Position numbers and translations under genes: made by a program. A DNA stretch of 64,000 nt from Capsicum annuum (taxonomy: Eukaryota > Streptophyta > Magnoliopsida > Solanales > Solanaceae), in NCBI RefSeq assembly GCF_002878395.1, contig NC_061122.1, positions 75,146,480 through 75,210,479 on the forward strand. Reading direction: 5' to 3'. Position 1 is the first letter of the stretch, and every line of letters starts with the position of its first letter. The notes below the pieces were generated by a model. The model was not told the DNA's origin. It worked only from the letters and a program-made list of their open reading frames with translations, and did not search any database. Below, one piece after another: positions 10,010 to 21,591 of this stretch.

Positions 10010-11151
10010 TTAGGGTTAATTTTTATTTTTTTGCATATTTTGATTGTTTTACCCTTTTTTATGGTGTTTGTGACCTATATATGTAGTTGGAATGACTCCC
10101 AAAATGGTTTATTGAGAGTTAAACAAGTTTTTCTATTTTTGAAGGTTTGGAAGTTGATTAACAAAAGTCAACATTTGGTGATATCGAAATCAAAATGGAA
10201 TTTTAACTTTTCCCTTAGCTCTAAAATGTTACTTTTTGATTAGTAAGACATTTGATTCGGATCCTAGAGTGATTGGATAGATTTTGAGTAGTCGGTTGAA
10301 AAGATTAAAGTATAAGGTTATTTTAACCTAGGTCAATATTTGGTAAAAATGACCTTTGTTTGGTACTTTAATTGTTCCATTGAGTCCATAATGCCATCTT
10401 AAGTCTAGTAGTACATTTGGTTTGTGTTTATATGGTTCTAAAGGAAATTTTAAGAGTCAATATCAGATATGGGTATTGGTTGTGTTCTATGTTGATTGTT
10501 GGAGCTGGTGCGACCATACCTACGTATGGTGTCTTGATCGCATCCACATAGTCACTCCTATAATTGGAGGACTGCAGTTACGAACCGCACCTGTAGAAAG
10601 GTCCATTCCCATGAGAGAAGGAAACTTATGCTCATTTACTTTTTTAGAGACTCATCCGCACTGATAGAGTCACAACTACAACATTTGTCATGCCTACAAG
10701 CACGCTCATATAGAATAAGCGCACACCTATAAAGACTGGCATGGCTGGTTACATTTGCTAGTGTGGAGGTTCCATCACTTTAGGACACTACACCAATAGT
10801 CAGATCCGCGCTTCTGGAGAGATAGATGAAAGTTGCGCTATTTCATCACTAAGATCAGTTTATTATGTCAATCCCCAACTTTTTAAACACGAAAACTCAT
10901 TTTTGGTACATTCAGTGATTTTTAAGGATTTTTCTTTGGATATTATTTCTAACCTATATTAACACATTCTTCAATGATTAAAATTTTATTTCTTCTTTAA
11001 ATCTTGTTTTAAACTAGAAAATTTGGGTCTAAAGTTTTGAAATGGCATTTTAATGATTTCAAGGTCAATTTAACTCTATTTTCAAGGAAAATACATATCT
11101 AAGCACCTTAAGTTATGGGTAACATGATTTTTAAATAAAATTTAGTTTTTT
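10010..11151 (+). mobile_element. Gypsy LTR fragment, family 4, copy 1
   Basis: It aligns along its length with 24,259-25,400. Shared landmarks are GAGAGTTAxACAAxTTTTxxATTT, TTGGTGATATCxAxxTxAAA, GATTTTGAGTAGTxGGxT, and the GCATGGCTxGTxATxTTTGxTAGTGTGGAGG word. The zone at 10,505-10,830 carries the family's short motifs (CGACCATACC, CCTACGTATGG). The right end is broken by insertion of the family-1 element at about 11,152. The 80-codon frame across 10,422-10,664 reads through the motif zone and is not a gene. Confidence 0.65.
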
Positions 11152-13323
11152 TAAAATACCAGATTTTGGCCCTTACAAATTTCTTGACCTCTGAGCTCAC
11201 TGCCCAGACTACGACTCATCATATGAGTCAAAAAGTATCACAATGAGTCATAAGACTTTTATCATAGCCTGACCAGTGTATTTGGCTAAGTATCTATGTA
11301 GGTCACGATTGGCACCCAACGAGTTGTCAAGATGCATTATGAGTTGTATAGTGGTTCTCAATGCCTAACCGATAAGGGTGACTAAATATTTCTATCTTGA
11401 AAATGACTAGACTATATGAGTCGTAAGGTCTGAGTATGAGTCGTAGGGTATGAATTGTAGTCATACCAGTGTGCATACCCCATGATACTGTCCAGACTAC
11501 GAGTCTAAGGAATGACTCATAGCCAGTCGTTACGAGTCATTATGTGACCCGTAGCGATTGGATGGTCAATTTTTAGTCTATTTATTAAGGGCATTCTGGT
11601 CATCAAACTCTTTACCCACTTAGTCCCCACGTCCATAAAACACTAAAAGGGTTATTTTAAATACTCTAACCTATCGAACACATCTCTTCTCTCTCAAATT
11701 TACCACTCAAAGGCAATGCTAGGGTTCCAAGGATGTGGTTATCAAGAACTCAAAGGGTGATTTTTTCTTCAAAATTCCTTGGTGATTAAGGCGTGATAAT
11801 CTTCACCAAATATTCTTTTGTTAAAAGCATGTGTCTTAAATGGTTTAATTGTATGGATTTAAATGTAGGTTTTGACATGGGTTGATGGTTTTGGAATAGT
11901 TGATCCTTGAATTATTTTTCCATGGTTTTCATGAGTTGTTCATGCATTGAATTGAATAATTTTGAACTAATGGGTGAATGGGTGTGGGAATTGGATGAGG
12001 GTCGAGGTATTCCCCCAAATTGATGATTTGAACTTGGAATTGGTTTTGAATAATTGTATTCCCTAAATCCACTTGTGTAAATGGCTTTGAATTGTGGAAT
12101 TGTCACTTCGTTTGACTTACTCACCCATACTATTGCATTTTATAAATGGTTAAATAATAAACATGGATTTTAAAGGCCTTTTTGGCTATGTTTTGATTTA
12201 ATGAACAAAAAAGGTCGAGTCATTCCCCCTAATTTGAGTTGATAAATTAAAGGTGGTCGAGCTATTCCTCCAACTTGATTTAATGAAAAAAGAGGGTCGA
12301 GGCATTCCCCCAAGCTAATGGAATTATAATGGAATAATTTTAATCTTGCAAGCTAAATGGTATGACGATACCTATGATGTGCCTTAATGTATAATTCCTT
12401 GGTTAATGAATGGATTATGTGAAACTTAATTTAATTAGGCCAAATAGGGGTTATATAGCTAAGCCGTGATGGTGTGAGTTTTGAATGGCTGAAACTGGAA
12501 ACTCATGTTTGCCAATGTAAGGATTGGACTTAATGACCGTGTGTATGGTTCACACTATTGATATATTTGTATCTAGGATAATATGGGATTTGGGAATTCC
12601 CTGGTCTTCCTTGATATCTCTAGTTCGTGCGGCTAACACGTACCGGGGCACTTTCACCAGGGGGAGCTGAACCCATATAGCCTGTGGGGCCTTTTTTTGA
12701 TGGTTGAGATACATAGTTTACGATAGTGTTTTACTATCATGCTAAACCTTTTTCCTTACCCCAATATCTATTATTTATATGTATGAAAGAATGTGAACAT
12801 ATACATTGAGTTAGAAATTTAATTTTTGACTGGCACTACGTTATTCTTATCCTGAGTTATATGCTAGCTCTTAACACGTTAATCATCTTCAGACACTATA
12901 TCCCCATCGATGTAGTTTCCAGAGATATTTCTACTCTTTCTGTGCAGTGATAGGATTTTGAGGTATCAGTAGTTAGCTTGAAGTGGTGAGCTTCCATTCT
13001 CTGGAAGAGCTTCAGATTATGGTTTTGCTATTCTCTTATGTCATAGACTATTCATATGGTTTTTTTGGCTATCATTGGAGCCATATACTGACTTAAATTA
13101 TATTTGCTTTTGTCACAGAGGCTTTATGGATACTATAGACTGGGTATGTTGTTGATATTTTTAGACTCCCTTGAGCTGACACTCATACTATCTTGTTATA
13201 TATTTGGAATTTATTCTCTACTAGTTGTATTATGTTTAGTTTAGCTAGGCAAATGGGGTGGTCTCCTGTTCTTAATGGACTTGAGATATGCGTCACGACA
13301 AGGCCCTAGTTCAGATCATGACA
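11152..13323 (+). mobile_element. 5' LTR of family-1 gypsy element (2,172 bp)
   Basis: It starts at a mutated TGAAATACC-type end (TAAAATACCAGATTTTGGCCC) and ends ...CTAGTTCAGATCATGACA just before the primer-binding site. It matches the 3' LTR at 16,943. Over the first 83 aligned bases I count 13 differences by eye, so the insertion is old. The 5' third contains GACTCAT/ATGAGTC inverted words, including GACTCATCATATGAGTC at 11,213-11,229. A TATTTATATG TATA-like stretch lies near 12,770. Repeated GGTCGAGGxATTCCCCCAA words at 12,000-12,320 are part of the LTR. Confidence 0.8.
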
Positions 13324-13327
13324 AAGT

Positions 13328-13344
13328 TGGCATCAGAGCCTAGG
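13328..13344 (+). other. Primer-binding site (tRNA-iMet type)
   Basis: TGGCATCAGAGCCTAGG, four bases after the LTR end, matches the plant consensus TGGTATCAGAGC at all but one of the first 12 bases. Confidence 0.85.
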
Positions 13345-13534
13345 TTTGCTGTCATTGGGTGTCCACAAATCCATGTCAATTAGATTCTCTTTTATGAGTG
13401 TGTAGTGCACCATACTTATAAGGGAGAACCTACAAGGAATTTAGGAATGTTTCCCTTTACTCTATTTTATTTTCGGGCTATAGAGTCTAGGGTCTGAAAA
13501 ACTCTCTAACTTTTAATTAATCTTATTTCTGATC

Positions 13535-14090
13535 ATGCTTTCTCGAATATTTTATGCTTGTAGGGACTCTTCTATCCTGCTTGAGGAAAATATGGATAAA
13601 AATTATCCCACTTATGGGGTACAGACCCGGTCTAGGCTCCCTTCTTTTAAATGCCCTCGCAGAGTTCCACTGGCCCCCACTAATTCTTCTCTAATAGGCA
13701 ATACTCATGCCCAGTCATCTTAAGGAGATATTTCTAAAGCTGAGTTCTGCCATTCTATTCATCTATTAACCTAGATAGTGTCCTTTCTGTCACACTAGTT
13801 TGGTTTTGTTAGGGGAAGAATGATATAGGAAAAGGTGAGAAATTGGAGGAGTTCCTATGCGATTGTTAGTACTTCTTACCCTAGGTCTTCTGGTGATTAT
13901 TGCTTTTAGGTGAACCATGGGTTTGAGGCCCATGGATCCTAATTTTGAGCCAGTGGAGCTTAGTCAACCCCACCCTATCCTTCTTTCGATTTTGTGGGCA
14001 ATTACATTATGCCTGTGTGATGAGGGGAGAAATCGGTGTTATAGATATGGTAACCTTTGTCACATAAAGTGGGAGTACCCTTTAAGGGTC
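13535..14090 (+). pseudogene. gag remnant of the family-1 element, with zinc knuckle
   Basis: Gag is the nucleocapsid protein that packages the element RNA. The N-terminal part (13,535-13,723) is followed by one stop and by 'SKAEFCHSIHLLT', typical of the gag start of Tekay-like chromoviruses. Most of the central gag domain is missing: the text jumps near 13,800-13,900 to the spacer before the knuckle. The zinc knuckle at about 14,030-14,080 reads Cys-Tyr-Arg-Tyr-Gly...His...Tyr, so the second and last cysteines of C-x2-C-x4-H-x4-C have become tyrosine. It cannot bind zinc properly and the gene is dead. PBS and 5' LTR lie upstream and the protease follows in the next frame. Confidence 0.65.
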
Positions 14091-14560
14091 GCTATTGAAG
14101 ACAGTAAGATTCTAGTTGCTACGTCTTCCATTTTTGCACCAAAGGGTGCTACTCCTGATACCGACACTTGTCGGAGTCATCTTTATGCTCTTGCCAATCA
14201 TCAGGACTCCGTGGCCTCTCTTGATATCATTAATGGTACTCTAATTTTTTTCTGGTGATATGTATTGTCTACTAGATCCCAGGTCTACTTTTTCTTATGT
14301 AATCCCCTATGTGGCTATTCATTTTGGTTTTCGTCCTGAATGTATTCTTGATCCTTTTTCTCTGTCTATCCTGGTGGGTGACTCTATTGTGGGTAAAAAA
14401 GTCTATAGGGGTTGGAGGGTATCTATCTATGGTAGAAAGACGTAGGTGGATTTTATAGAGCTATATACGCTATACTTTGATCTTATTTTAGCGATGGATT
14501 AGCTCCATTCATGCTATGCATCTCTTGATTGTAGGACGCAAAGAGTCAGTTTCTAATTCC
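14091..14560 (+). pseudogene. Retropepsin (protease) remnant of the family-1 element
   Basis: The aspartic protease would release gag and pol products. Frames at 13,917-14,258 and 14,260-14,445 carry 'LLDPRSTFSYVIPYVAIHF', where the catalytic D-x-G-S/T motif reads D-P-R-S (Gly to Arg). Downstream is the 'VDFIEL...DLILAMD*LHSCYASLDCRT' segment matching the usual 'DVILGMDWL' end, with Gly to Ala and the tryptophan turned into a stop. Loss of the catalytic glycine and several stops make it inactive. It lies in its expected place between gag and RT. Confidence 0.65.
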
Positions 14561-15010
14561 CAAATAAACCAATGATTAAGTGGGAAATAAGTTTCCTAGT
14601 GCATAAGGGAAGTTTTATTTTGTATTTTAGATCCAAAAAATTAATTTCCAAGGGGTGCCTATACCATTTAGTTTGGGTTAAGAATTTAAATTCTAAGGGC
14701 CTTTCTTTATAATTTGTCCCTGTGGTCTGTAAGTTTTCCAAAGTGCTCCCTAATTAACTTCTTGGTGTTCCTCCTGATAGGGAAGTAGACTTTAGGATTG
14801 AACATTTACTGGACACACATTATATCTCTATTTATCTTTATAGAATGGCTCTAGCTGAGTTGAAAGAGCTTAAGGAGTAGTTGAAAGATCTTTTTAATAA
14901 GGGTTTTATTTGCCCTAGTGTTTCTCCGTGGGGTGATCCTATGCTCTTTATGCATTATAAGTATGGGTCCTTTTAAATGTGTATAGATTATCGGCAGTTG
15001 ATAAGGAATT
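14561..15010 (+). pseudogene. 5' part of reverse transcriptase, family-1 element (truncated)
   Basis: The linker 'KGCLYHLVWVKNLNSK' is followed by 'LLGVPPDREVDFRIEHLLDTHYIS', 'YRMALAELKELKE' and '[18 protein letters not shown]', then 'MCIDYRQL'. This is the standard order at the start of gypsy RT. Homology stops near 15,007. The palm with its YxDD box, RNase H and integrase are absent, so the element lost about two thirds of pol. Stops are present (near 14,878, and the usual Arg of 'SFRMCIDYR' is lost at about 14,974). Confidence 0.7.
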
Positions 15011-16930
15011 TTGGGTGACCTCTTTATGGGGTGGACTAGTATATTTTGCGGTGTACTTTGTCAGTAGTGCATGATTATTAATAGACCCTAAGTTTGAACT
15101 TTAGGTGTTAATTGGGAGGAGGGTAGAAAGAACATTATATTGATGTTGGCAATGCAAAAATTGCGGGAGTAAATTGGTAGGATTAATGGGATATATGGAA
15201 GAGGTTAGGTTGATAACTTAAGAAATATTAAAGTAGGTCATTGTGATATATACCAAAAGTTTAGCATCAGAGCGATAAATTAGGGTCATATCATTTGGTA
15301 AATAAGAGCATTGGGTATATAAAAATATGTTGGACCCCAGGTAGTATCTCGTTAGATGGGGTTTTAACTATGTAAGTGCCTAGTTCATGTATATGGTGGT
15401 ACACCGCGATACGGAGTGTTGTGCTTATAGGTTTAGTGAGAGGGTATGTCTGTAAGGATAGGATGGTGAACTAAGGCTGATCTTAAATTTTTTCATGATA
15501 GTGAGTTTTAGGAAAGTGTTATGGTAAATCTACTTCTATTCTAACGATTCCCTCCTATTTCGGTTAAGAGGGCATTCTATCAATGTCGTTAGTATTCTAT
15601 AGTGCCTATGCCTAAGGTCCATATTCTCTATGCTGTGTATGTACATGCTCCAACCTCTAACCTAGAAGTGATGATGGTTCTCAGAAATCCAAGCTTCCAA
15701 ATATTCAAGCTCTATGTTATGATGCTCATGAACCCATAAACTCATGTCTCACTGTATGCGTGGCTCTAAGGAACTATACATTCTACCTACTACCGATTTA
15801 TTTTATGTCATGTCTTAGCCCAAAGTGATGCTGTATATGCAAGTTTGTGACCATTCTTAGTCCTTAGAAAGAGAGGCAGTAGTTTCAAGCGATAATCCTA
15901 GTCTTGTTGCTTGAATATATAAGTCTCAGCGTCATGTCATATGACCTATGATATCTGCATTCATTTTTTTCACTATGCCAGTCAAAAAACTCATGCTATG
16001 TTATGCTTATGCTAGAATGACCCTCTATTTATGATCTAGGTGGTTGTTACAAAGTATTTTGTGCCTATTGTACCTTGTCTAGGTCTTACTTTAAATAGTA
16101 CGACTAATAGGAGAGATAATTGATAGGTACCCCCCCATTATTAATGCTTGTACTCTATTTCTATAGTGACCCCCTTTTGGTAGTATGGAAGTGGCTTTGT
16201 AAGTGCAGTAATGCTATAGATAAAGAGTATATATTATTAATGTGAAAATTTAGGGGTGATTTCTCGAGCTAGGGCCATAGATGAAGGTGGAAGAGTAAGA
16301 TGAACTCTTGTTTAGTGAAATAGTTAAGAAATGGTGAATCCTTTATGGTAGTGATTAAAGTTCAGAAATCCATGAAGTGGGTGTAGAAAAGATGGGTGTA
16401 GATGGTGTGATTGATATATACATAAATAGTGGTGTAATGTGATTCATACCCCTTAATTTAAGATCGGAGGTTGTTTAATTATAGTGATGACATGGAGTAG
16501 TGTTATTAGAGGGATGAAAATTATAGGGTCCTATGACTTACTCTAGAAACTATAACTCAGAGCTAGGCTTTAACATGGAAGAAATATGCATTTATACTCA
16601 GAATCTTCAGTTGTGCATCAGTCTCGCGGGGGAATTATGAGATTGAAATGGTGGAGTATTGTATTCATAGATGAAATTATAGTGGTGAAGTATGGCTATA
16701 TTTAAGGGTTGTTAGGTGTATTATTTGGGGTGGAAGAGATTCGTAGAGGGATGAAGAGGACACAAAGTCCAAATATCCTCTCTTGTTTCTCATTTTGGAT
16801 AATCGTGCTTAGGGTGTGCGTATTCCATAATATATTTGTTTTCTATCTTTGTTTAAGAAAATTATGGTTGTGTTCTATGTTAAAATCGTGCTAATGGATT
16901 CCTTGACTCATCATTTGAGGATGAATGATT
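15011..16930 (+). other. Unassigned interior of the family-1 element
   Basis: 1.9 kb between the broken RT and the PPT with no recognisable pol domain and no frame longer than about 62 codons. The last part (about 16,800-16,925), with 'TTGTTTAAG...ATCGTGCTAA...ACTCATCATTTGAGGATGAATGATT', matches the stretch just before the PPT of the - strand element near 31,860-31,890. It therefore belongs to the element. The remainder may be a non-coding filler of a non-autonomous form, or an unrelated insertion. Confidence 0.4.
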
Positions 16931-16942
16931 GTAGGGGGATAA
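16931..16942 (+). other. Polypurine tract of the family-1 element
   Basis: GTAGGGGGATAA directly before the 3' LTR start TGAAACACCCC. The related element on the - strand has AAGGAGGGGATAA at the same place. Confidence 0.8.
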
Positions 16943-18676
16943 TGAAACACCCCAGATTTTGGCCCTAGAAAATTTCTTAATCTCTGAGTTCACTGCTCAG
17001 GATACGACTTATCACATGAGTCATAAAGTGTCACTACGAGTTGTAGGACTCTAATCGTAGCTTGACTAATGTGTTTGGATAAGTCTCTATGTTGGTCACG
17101 ATTGGCACCCAATGAGTCATCAAGACCTATCACGAGTCATATAGTGGTTCTCGTAGACTAACCACTAAGGGTGCCCAAATATTTCTACCTTGATAACGAC
17201 TGTACTATATCAGACCAGTGTGCATACCCCATGATCCTATCGGACAATGAGTCTAATAGATGACTCATATCCAATCGTTATGAGTTGTTATGTGACCCAT
17301 AGAGACTAGGTAGTTAATTTTCAATCTATTTATTTCTGTCTTTACGCACTTAGACCACACAACCATAAAATGGCAAAAGGGTTATTTTCAATACTTTAAC
17401 ATATAAAACACATCTCTTCTCTCTTAAATTCCCCACTTAAAAGCAAGGCTAGGGTTTTAAGAAATTGGTCATCTAGTGCACTTAGGGTGATTTCTTCTTC
17501 AAAATTCCTTGGTGACTAAGGCATGTTACTCTTCCCCAAATCTTATTTTGTAAAAAGAATGCGTCTTAAAAAGTTTAATTGTATAGATTTAAATGTGAGT
17601 TTCTACATGGGTTGAGGGTTTTGGAATAGTTGATCCTTGAATTGTTTTCCCATGGTTTTCATGAGTTGTTCATACTTTGAATTGAATGTTTTCAAATTAA
17701 TAGGGTGCATGGGTGTGGTAATTGGAATGGGGTCGAGGTATTCCCCCAAATTTATGTTTTTAACTTAGGATTATTTTTGAATAACTGTGTTCTCTCTACC
17801 CACTTGTGTAAATGGCTTTGAATTGTGGAATTGTGACTCGGTTTGAATTACTCACAAGTACTATTGTATCGCCTAAATGGTTAAATAATGAACATGGATT
17901 TTGAAGGCCTTGTTGGCTATGTTTTGATTTAATAAACAAAAAGGGGTTGAGACATTACCTCATTTTGATTTGATAAATTAAAGAAGGTCGTGGCATCCTC
18001 TAACTTGATTTAATGAACAAAGGGGGTCGAGGCATTCCTCCAAGTTAATGGAATTGTAATGGCATAATTTAAAGCTTTCAATCTAAATTGTATGATGATA
18101 CCTATGGTGTGCCTTAATGTATAATTCCTTGGTTAATGAAAGGGTAATGTGAAACTTGTTTCAATTGGGCTTAATGGGGGTTATGTAGCTAAGCTGTGAA
18201 GGTACGAGTCTTGAATAGCTGATACTGGAAACTCATGTTTGCCGATGTGAGGATTGGTCTTATGACCGTGTTCATGGTTCATACTATTGACATATTTGTT
18301 TCTTGGATTCATGTGGGGTTTGGGCATTCCTTGGTCTTCTTTGATACCTCCGATTCGTGTGGTTAACACACACTGAGGCCCTTTCAACAGGGGAGCTGAA
18401 CCCATATAGCCTGTGGGTGTCTGTTTATGATGGTTGAGCTACATAGTCTAGGATAATATTTTACTATCAAGCTAAACCTTTTTCCCTACCCCAACATCTA
18501 TTATATATATGTATGCATGAATGTGAATATGTACATTGAGTTTGAAATTGAATTTTTGACTCGCACTACTTTATCCTTATCATGAGTTACATGATAGCGC
18601 TCAGCCCACTAAGTGTCTTCGGGTGATGTATCTCCAAACAATGCAGGCATCGAAGATACTTTTACTTTTTTTTGCA
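16943..18676 (+). mobile_element. 3' LTR of the family-1 element, truncated at its 3' end
   Basis: It starts TGAAACACCCCAGATTTTGGCCC and follows the 5' LTR to TTTTTTTGCAGA near 18,676. The last ~370 bp of the family LTR are missing, and the sequence switches at once to RT of a different element. GAGTCGT/ACGACTC words lie in the first 350 bp, and a TATATATATGTATG TATA-like stretch at about 18,506 corresponds to that in the 5' LTR. Confidence 0.8.
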
Positions 18677-20010
18677 GATTGATCTACCCGGTCTTCCTCC
18701 TGAGCGAAATATTGAGTTTGTTATTTATCTTTAGCTGAGACCTGACCTATTTCTATGACACCTTACCGTTTAGCTTCATTTACGATTAAGGATTTGGATT
18801 CTCAGCATTTGGATTCTCTGGGTAAGGTTTTCTTAGACCAAGTGTGTCACCTTGGGGTGCTCCTATCTTGTTCGTAAAAAGGAAAGATTGTTCCTTGCAT
18901 ATGCGTATTAATTATAGGGATTAATAAGGTGAATATGAAGAACCAGTAACCTATGGCTCATATCGATTATTTATTTGACCAACCTCAAGTAGTAACGGTG
19001 TTCTCTAAGATTGACGTAAGGTTTGATTACCATCAGTTGAAGATTTTGGCTGTGGATATCCCAAAAATAGTCTTTTAGACCCGTTATGGCCATTATAAGT
19101 TCCTAGGGATGTCTTTTGGGTTGACCAATGCCCTAATCACGTTCATGAATTTGATGAATCACGTGCTCTGGACTTGTTTGGATTCCTTCATGATTGTGTT
19201 CATCGATGATATCATTGTGTATTCGAGGAGTAACAAATAGCATATGCAATATTTGAGGATTTTGCTTCAGACTTTGAGAGATCATAGGATTTTTGCACAA
19301 TAGTCTTTGTGTATTTTAGCTTGAGTCAGTGACATTCCTAGGACATCAGGTGTCTAAGGATGGGATTATACTAGACTTGAGAAAGATTGAGGCTCTTTGT
19401 GATTGGTTTAGTTCTACTTCTCCATCAGAGGTTCGTATCTTCATTGCTTTGGCCGCTTACTACAGGAGTTTCATTTAGGGGTTGTCTACTATCCAACACC
19501 AACGATTAGATTAACTTGAAATGAGGATCTTTTCCAGTGGTCTAGGCAGTGTGAGTCAAGCTTTAGAAAGCTCAATAGATTTCACACTCTAGCTCCTACA
19601 TTGGTTCTTTACGTTGAGCGTGAGGGATTCATCATATTTGTGATGCTTTTGGTGTTGGTTCGGGTTGTGCATTAATTCAACAGGGTTGAGTTATATCTTA
19701 TGCATTGAGGTATCTAAAAATACATGAATTCAACTACCCCACTCATGATTTGGAATATGTGGCGGTAGTTTTTGAGCTTAAAATTTAAAGGCATTATCTT
19801 TATGGCGTATATTGTGAGATCTACGTGGATCATCATAGTCTTCAGCATCTTATGACCTAGATAGGTTAATTCTAGGCAACGTAGATAGATGAGGTTGCTT
19901 ATTGATTATGACATCTCTATATTATATCATAAAAGTAAGGCGAATTTGGTAGAAGACACTTAATCTGGAAGACGCTGAGTATGGTTAGCTTGGCTTCCAC
20001 CTTAGTTTCT
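18677..20010 (+). pseudogene. Reverse transcriptase and RNase H of the family-3 gypsy element
   Basis: RT copies the element RNA and RNase H removes the template. The homology opens abruptly at 'DLPGLPPERNIEF' (18,682), a conserved point just before RT. RT motifs follow: 'VTLGC', 'INY', 'FDYHQLKI', '[14 protein letters not shown]', and an intact [11 protein letters not shown] box at about 19,197-19,230. RNase H at about 19,600-19,960 has 'CDAFGVGSGCALIQQG' and '[20 protein letters not shown]'. At least a dozen stops and frame changes break it. It is the only gypsy copy here that keeps the FxDD catalytic aspartates. The PBS, gag and protease were lost at the junction with the family-1 LTR. Confidence 0.75.
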
Positions 20011-21560
20011 CAGAGACTATAGGAGTGGGACATTCAGTACTTAGTCAACTTGATGGTGTGACTTGATATTTCATATCCAGGAGGATTCTTGCTAGTGTTG
20101 ATGCAAGGTTTACCTTATTTGAGAAGATTCAGTGTCATCAGTTTGAGTATATGAGACTTTGCATCATCTACAATTAGGTGTTAAGTGGTGAGTCAAACAG
20201 GGATATCTTAGATTCTTAGGGTGTTCTAAGATTTGATAGCCACATTTATGTTCTTAGGATTGCTGACTTATTTAAATCGATTTTGCATGAGGCTCAAGCT
20301 CTAGTTATTCTATTTACCCAAGTACAACTAAAATGTATGGAGATTTGAGGTAGCACTATTGGTGAAGTGGCATGAAGAAAGATACAGCAGACTTTGTAGC
20401 TTGTTAACTATGTTGTCAGTAGGTGAAGTCCAAGCATCAGAGACCTAGTAGCTTGATTCAGAGTTTGCCCATAACTGAGTAGAAGTGGGAGCAGATCACC
20501 ATGGACTTCGTTAATGGTTTGCCACGTACTTCCCAAGTTTTCGATGGTATTTGGGTCATTGTGGATCGGATGACCAAATAGGCGCATTTCATTCCTTTTT
20601 AGATGCCTTTTAGTACTGAGGGTTAGCCCATATCTATATTCAAAAAATAGTCCATTTACATAGAGTGCCTCTATCTTCATTTTAGACCGAAGCTCAGTAT
20701 TAACTTCTAGGTTTTGGAAAGCTTTATAGGAGAAATTGGGTACTTAGGCGGATCTTAGTACAACCTCCACCCTCAGACGGATAGGAAGTTAGAGCAGACT
20801 ATTCAAGTTCTCAAGTATATGCTCCAAGCCCAGGTTATGGATTTTGAAGGTCAGTGGCAGTAGCATTTAGCTTTGGCAGAGTTCACATATAATAATATCT
20901 AGAATTTGAGTATTGAGATGGCATCCTTTGAGGCTTGATATGGTTGATGATGCCATTCTCTAATTAGGTAGTTTTAGACCTTCGAGATTAGACCCCATGG
21001 TACTGACTTACATTAGAAGTCGTTTGATAGAGTCAGGGTAATTCAATATAGGTTGAGGGCAGCTCAGAGTAAGAAAAAGGCTTATTCTAATAGTTACTTT
21101 GTTACATGAGGTTTTGATTTGGTGATCCAATATTCCTCTAAGCATCGCCAATAAAGGGGGGATAAGGTTTGGGAGAAAGGGAAAGCTCTATCAAAAATAT
21201 TTTCCATATTTTGAGATCCTTCACACAGTTGAAGAGGTGGCATATGAGCTGGACTTACCCCCAATTTTGCTTCTTTTCTTTTGGTTTTCCATAATTCTAT
21301 GTTGTTCCGTTACAATCAAGATTCAACTCATGTTCTCATATAGGACTCAGTTTAATTGGATGAGAGATTGACATTTATGGAGTAGCTGGTGCTCATATTA
21401 GCTAGGGATGTTAGGAGGTTTTCCACTAGAGAGATTCCAGTGTTTAAGCTTATGTAGAGGCATTGTCAAGTAGAGAAGATACTTGGGAGATCAATAGGAA
21501 GATATGGATCGAGTATCCTCATGTGTTTGAGGATTCAGGTAAATCCTAACACTTTATTTT
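20011..21560 (+). pseudogene. Integrase with C-terminal chromodomain-like tail, family-3 element
   Basis: Integrase inserts the cDNA, and the chromodomain directs it to heterochromatin. 'DFVACxLCQQVKSKHQRPSSL' (about 20,390-20,455) is the end of the zinc-binding part. 'WEQITMDFVNGLPRT' carries the first catalytic Asp, 'ILDRSSVLTSRFWKAL' the second (the usual Ser-Asp-Arg-Gly is altered), and 'HPQTDRKLEQTI' the Glu. Further on come 'DERLTFME*LVLILARDVRRFSTREIPVFK' and 'EKILGRSIGRY', the degenerate chromodomain of Tekay-type elements, ending near 21,540. Several stops interrupt it. The 3' LTR follows within about 50 bp. Confidence 0.75.
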
Positions 21561-21591
21561 TGTAGATGAAAATTCTTTTAGTAATGGATGT

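Noticed and set aside
10422..10664. 80-codon + strand frame
   Set aside because: It lies in the family-4 LTR and is not kept in the second copy at 24,735-25,030.
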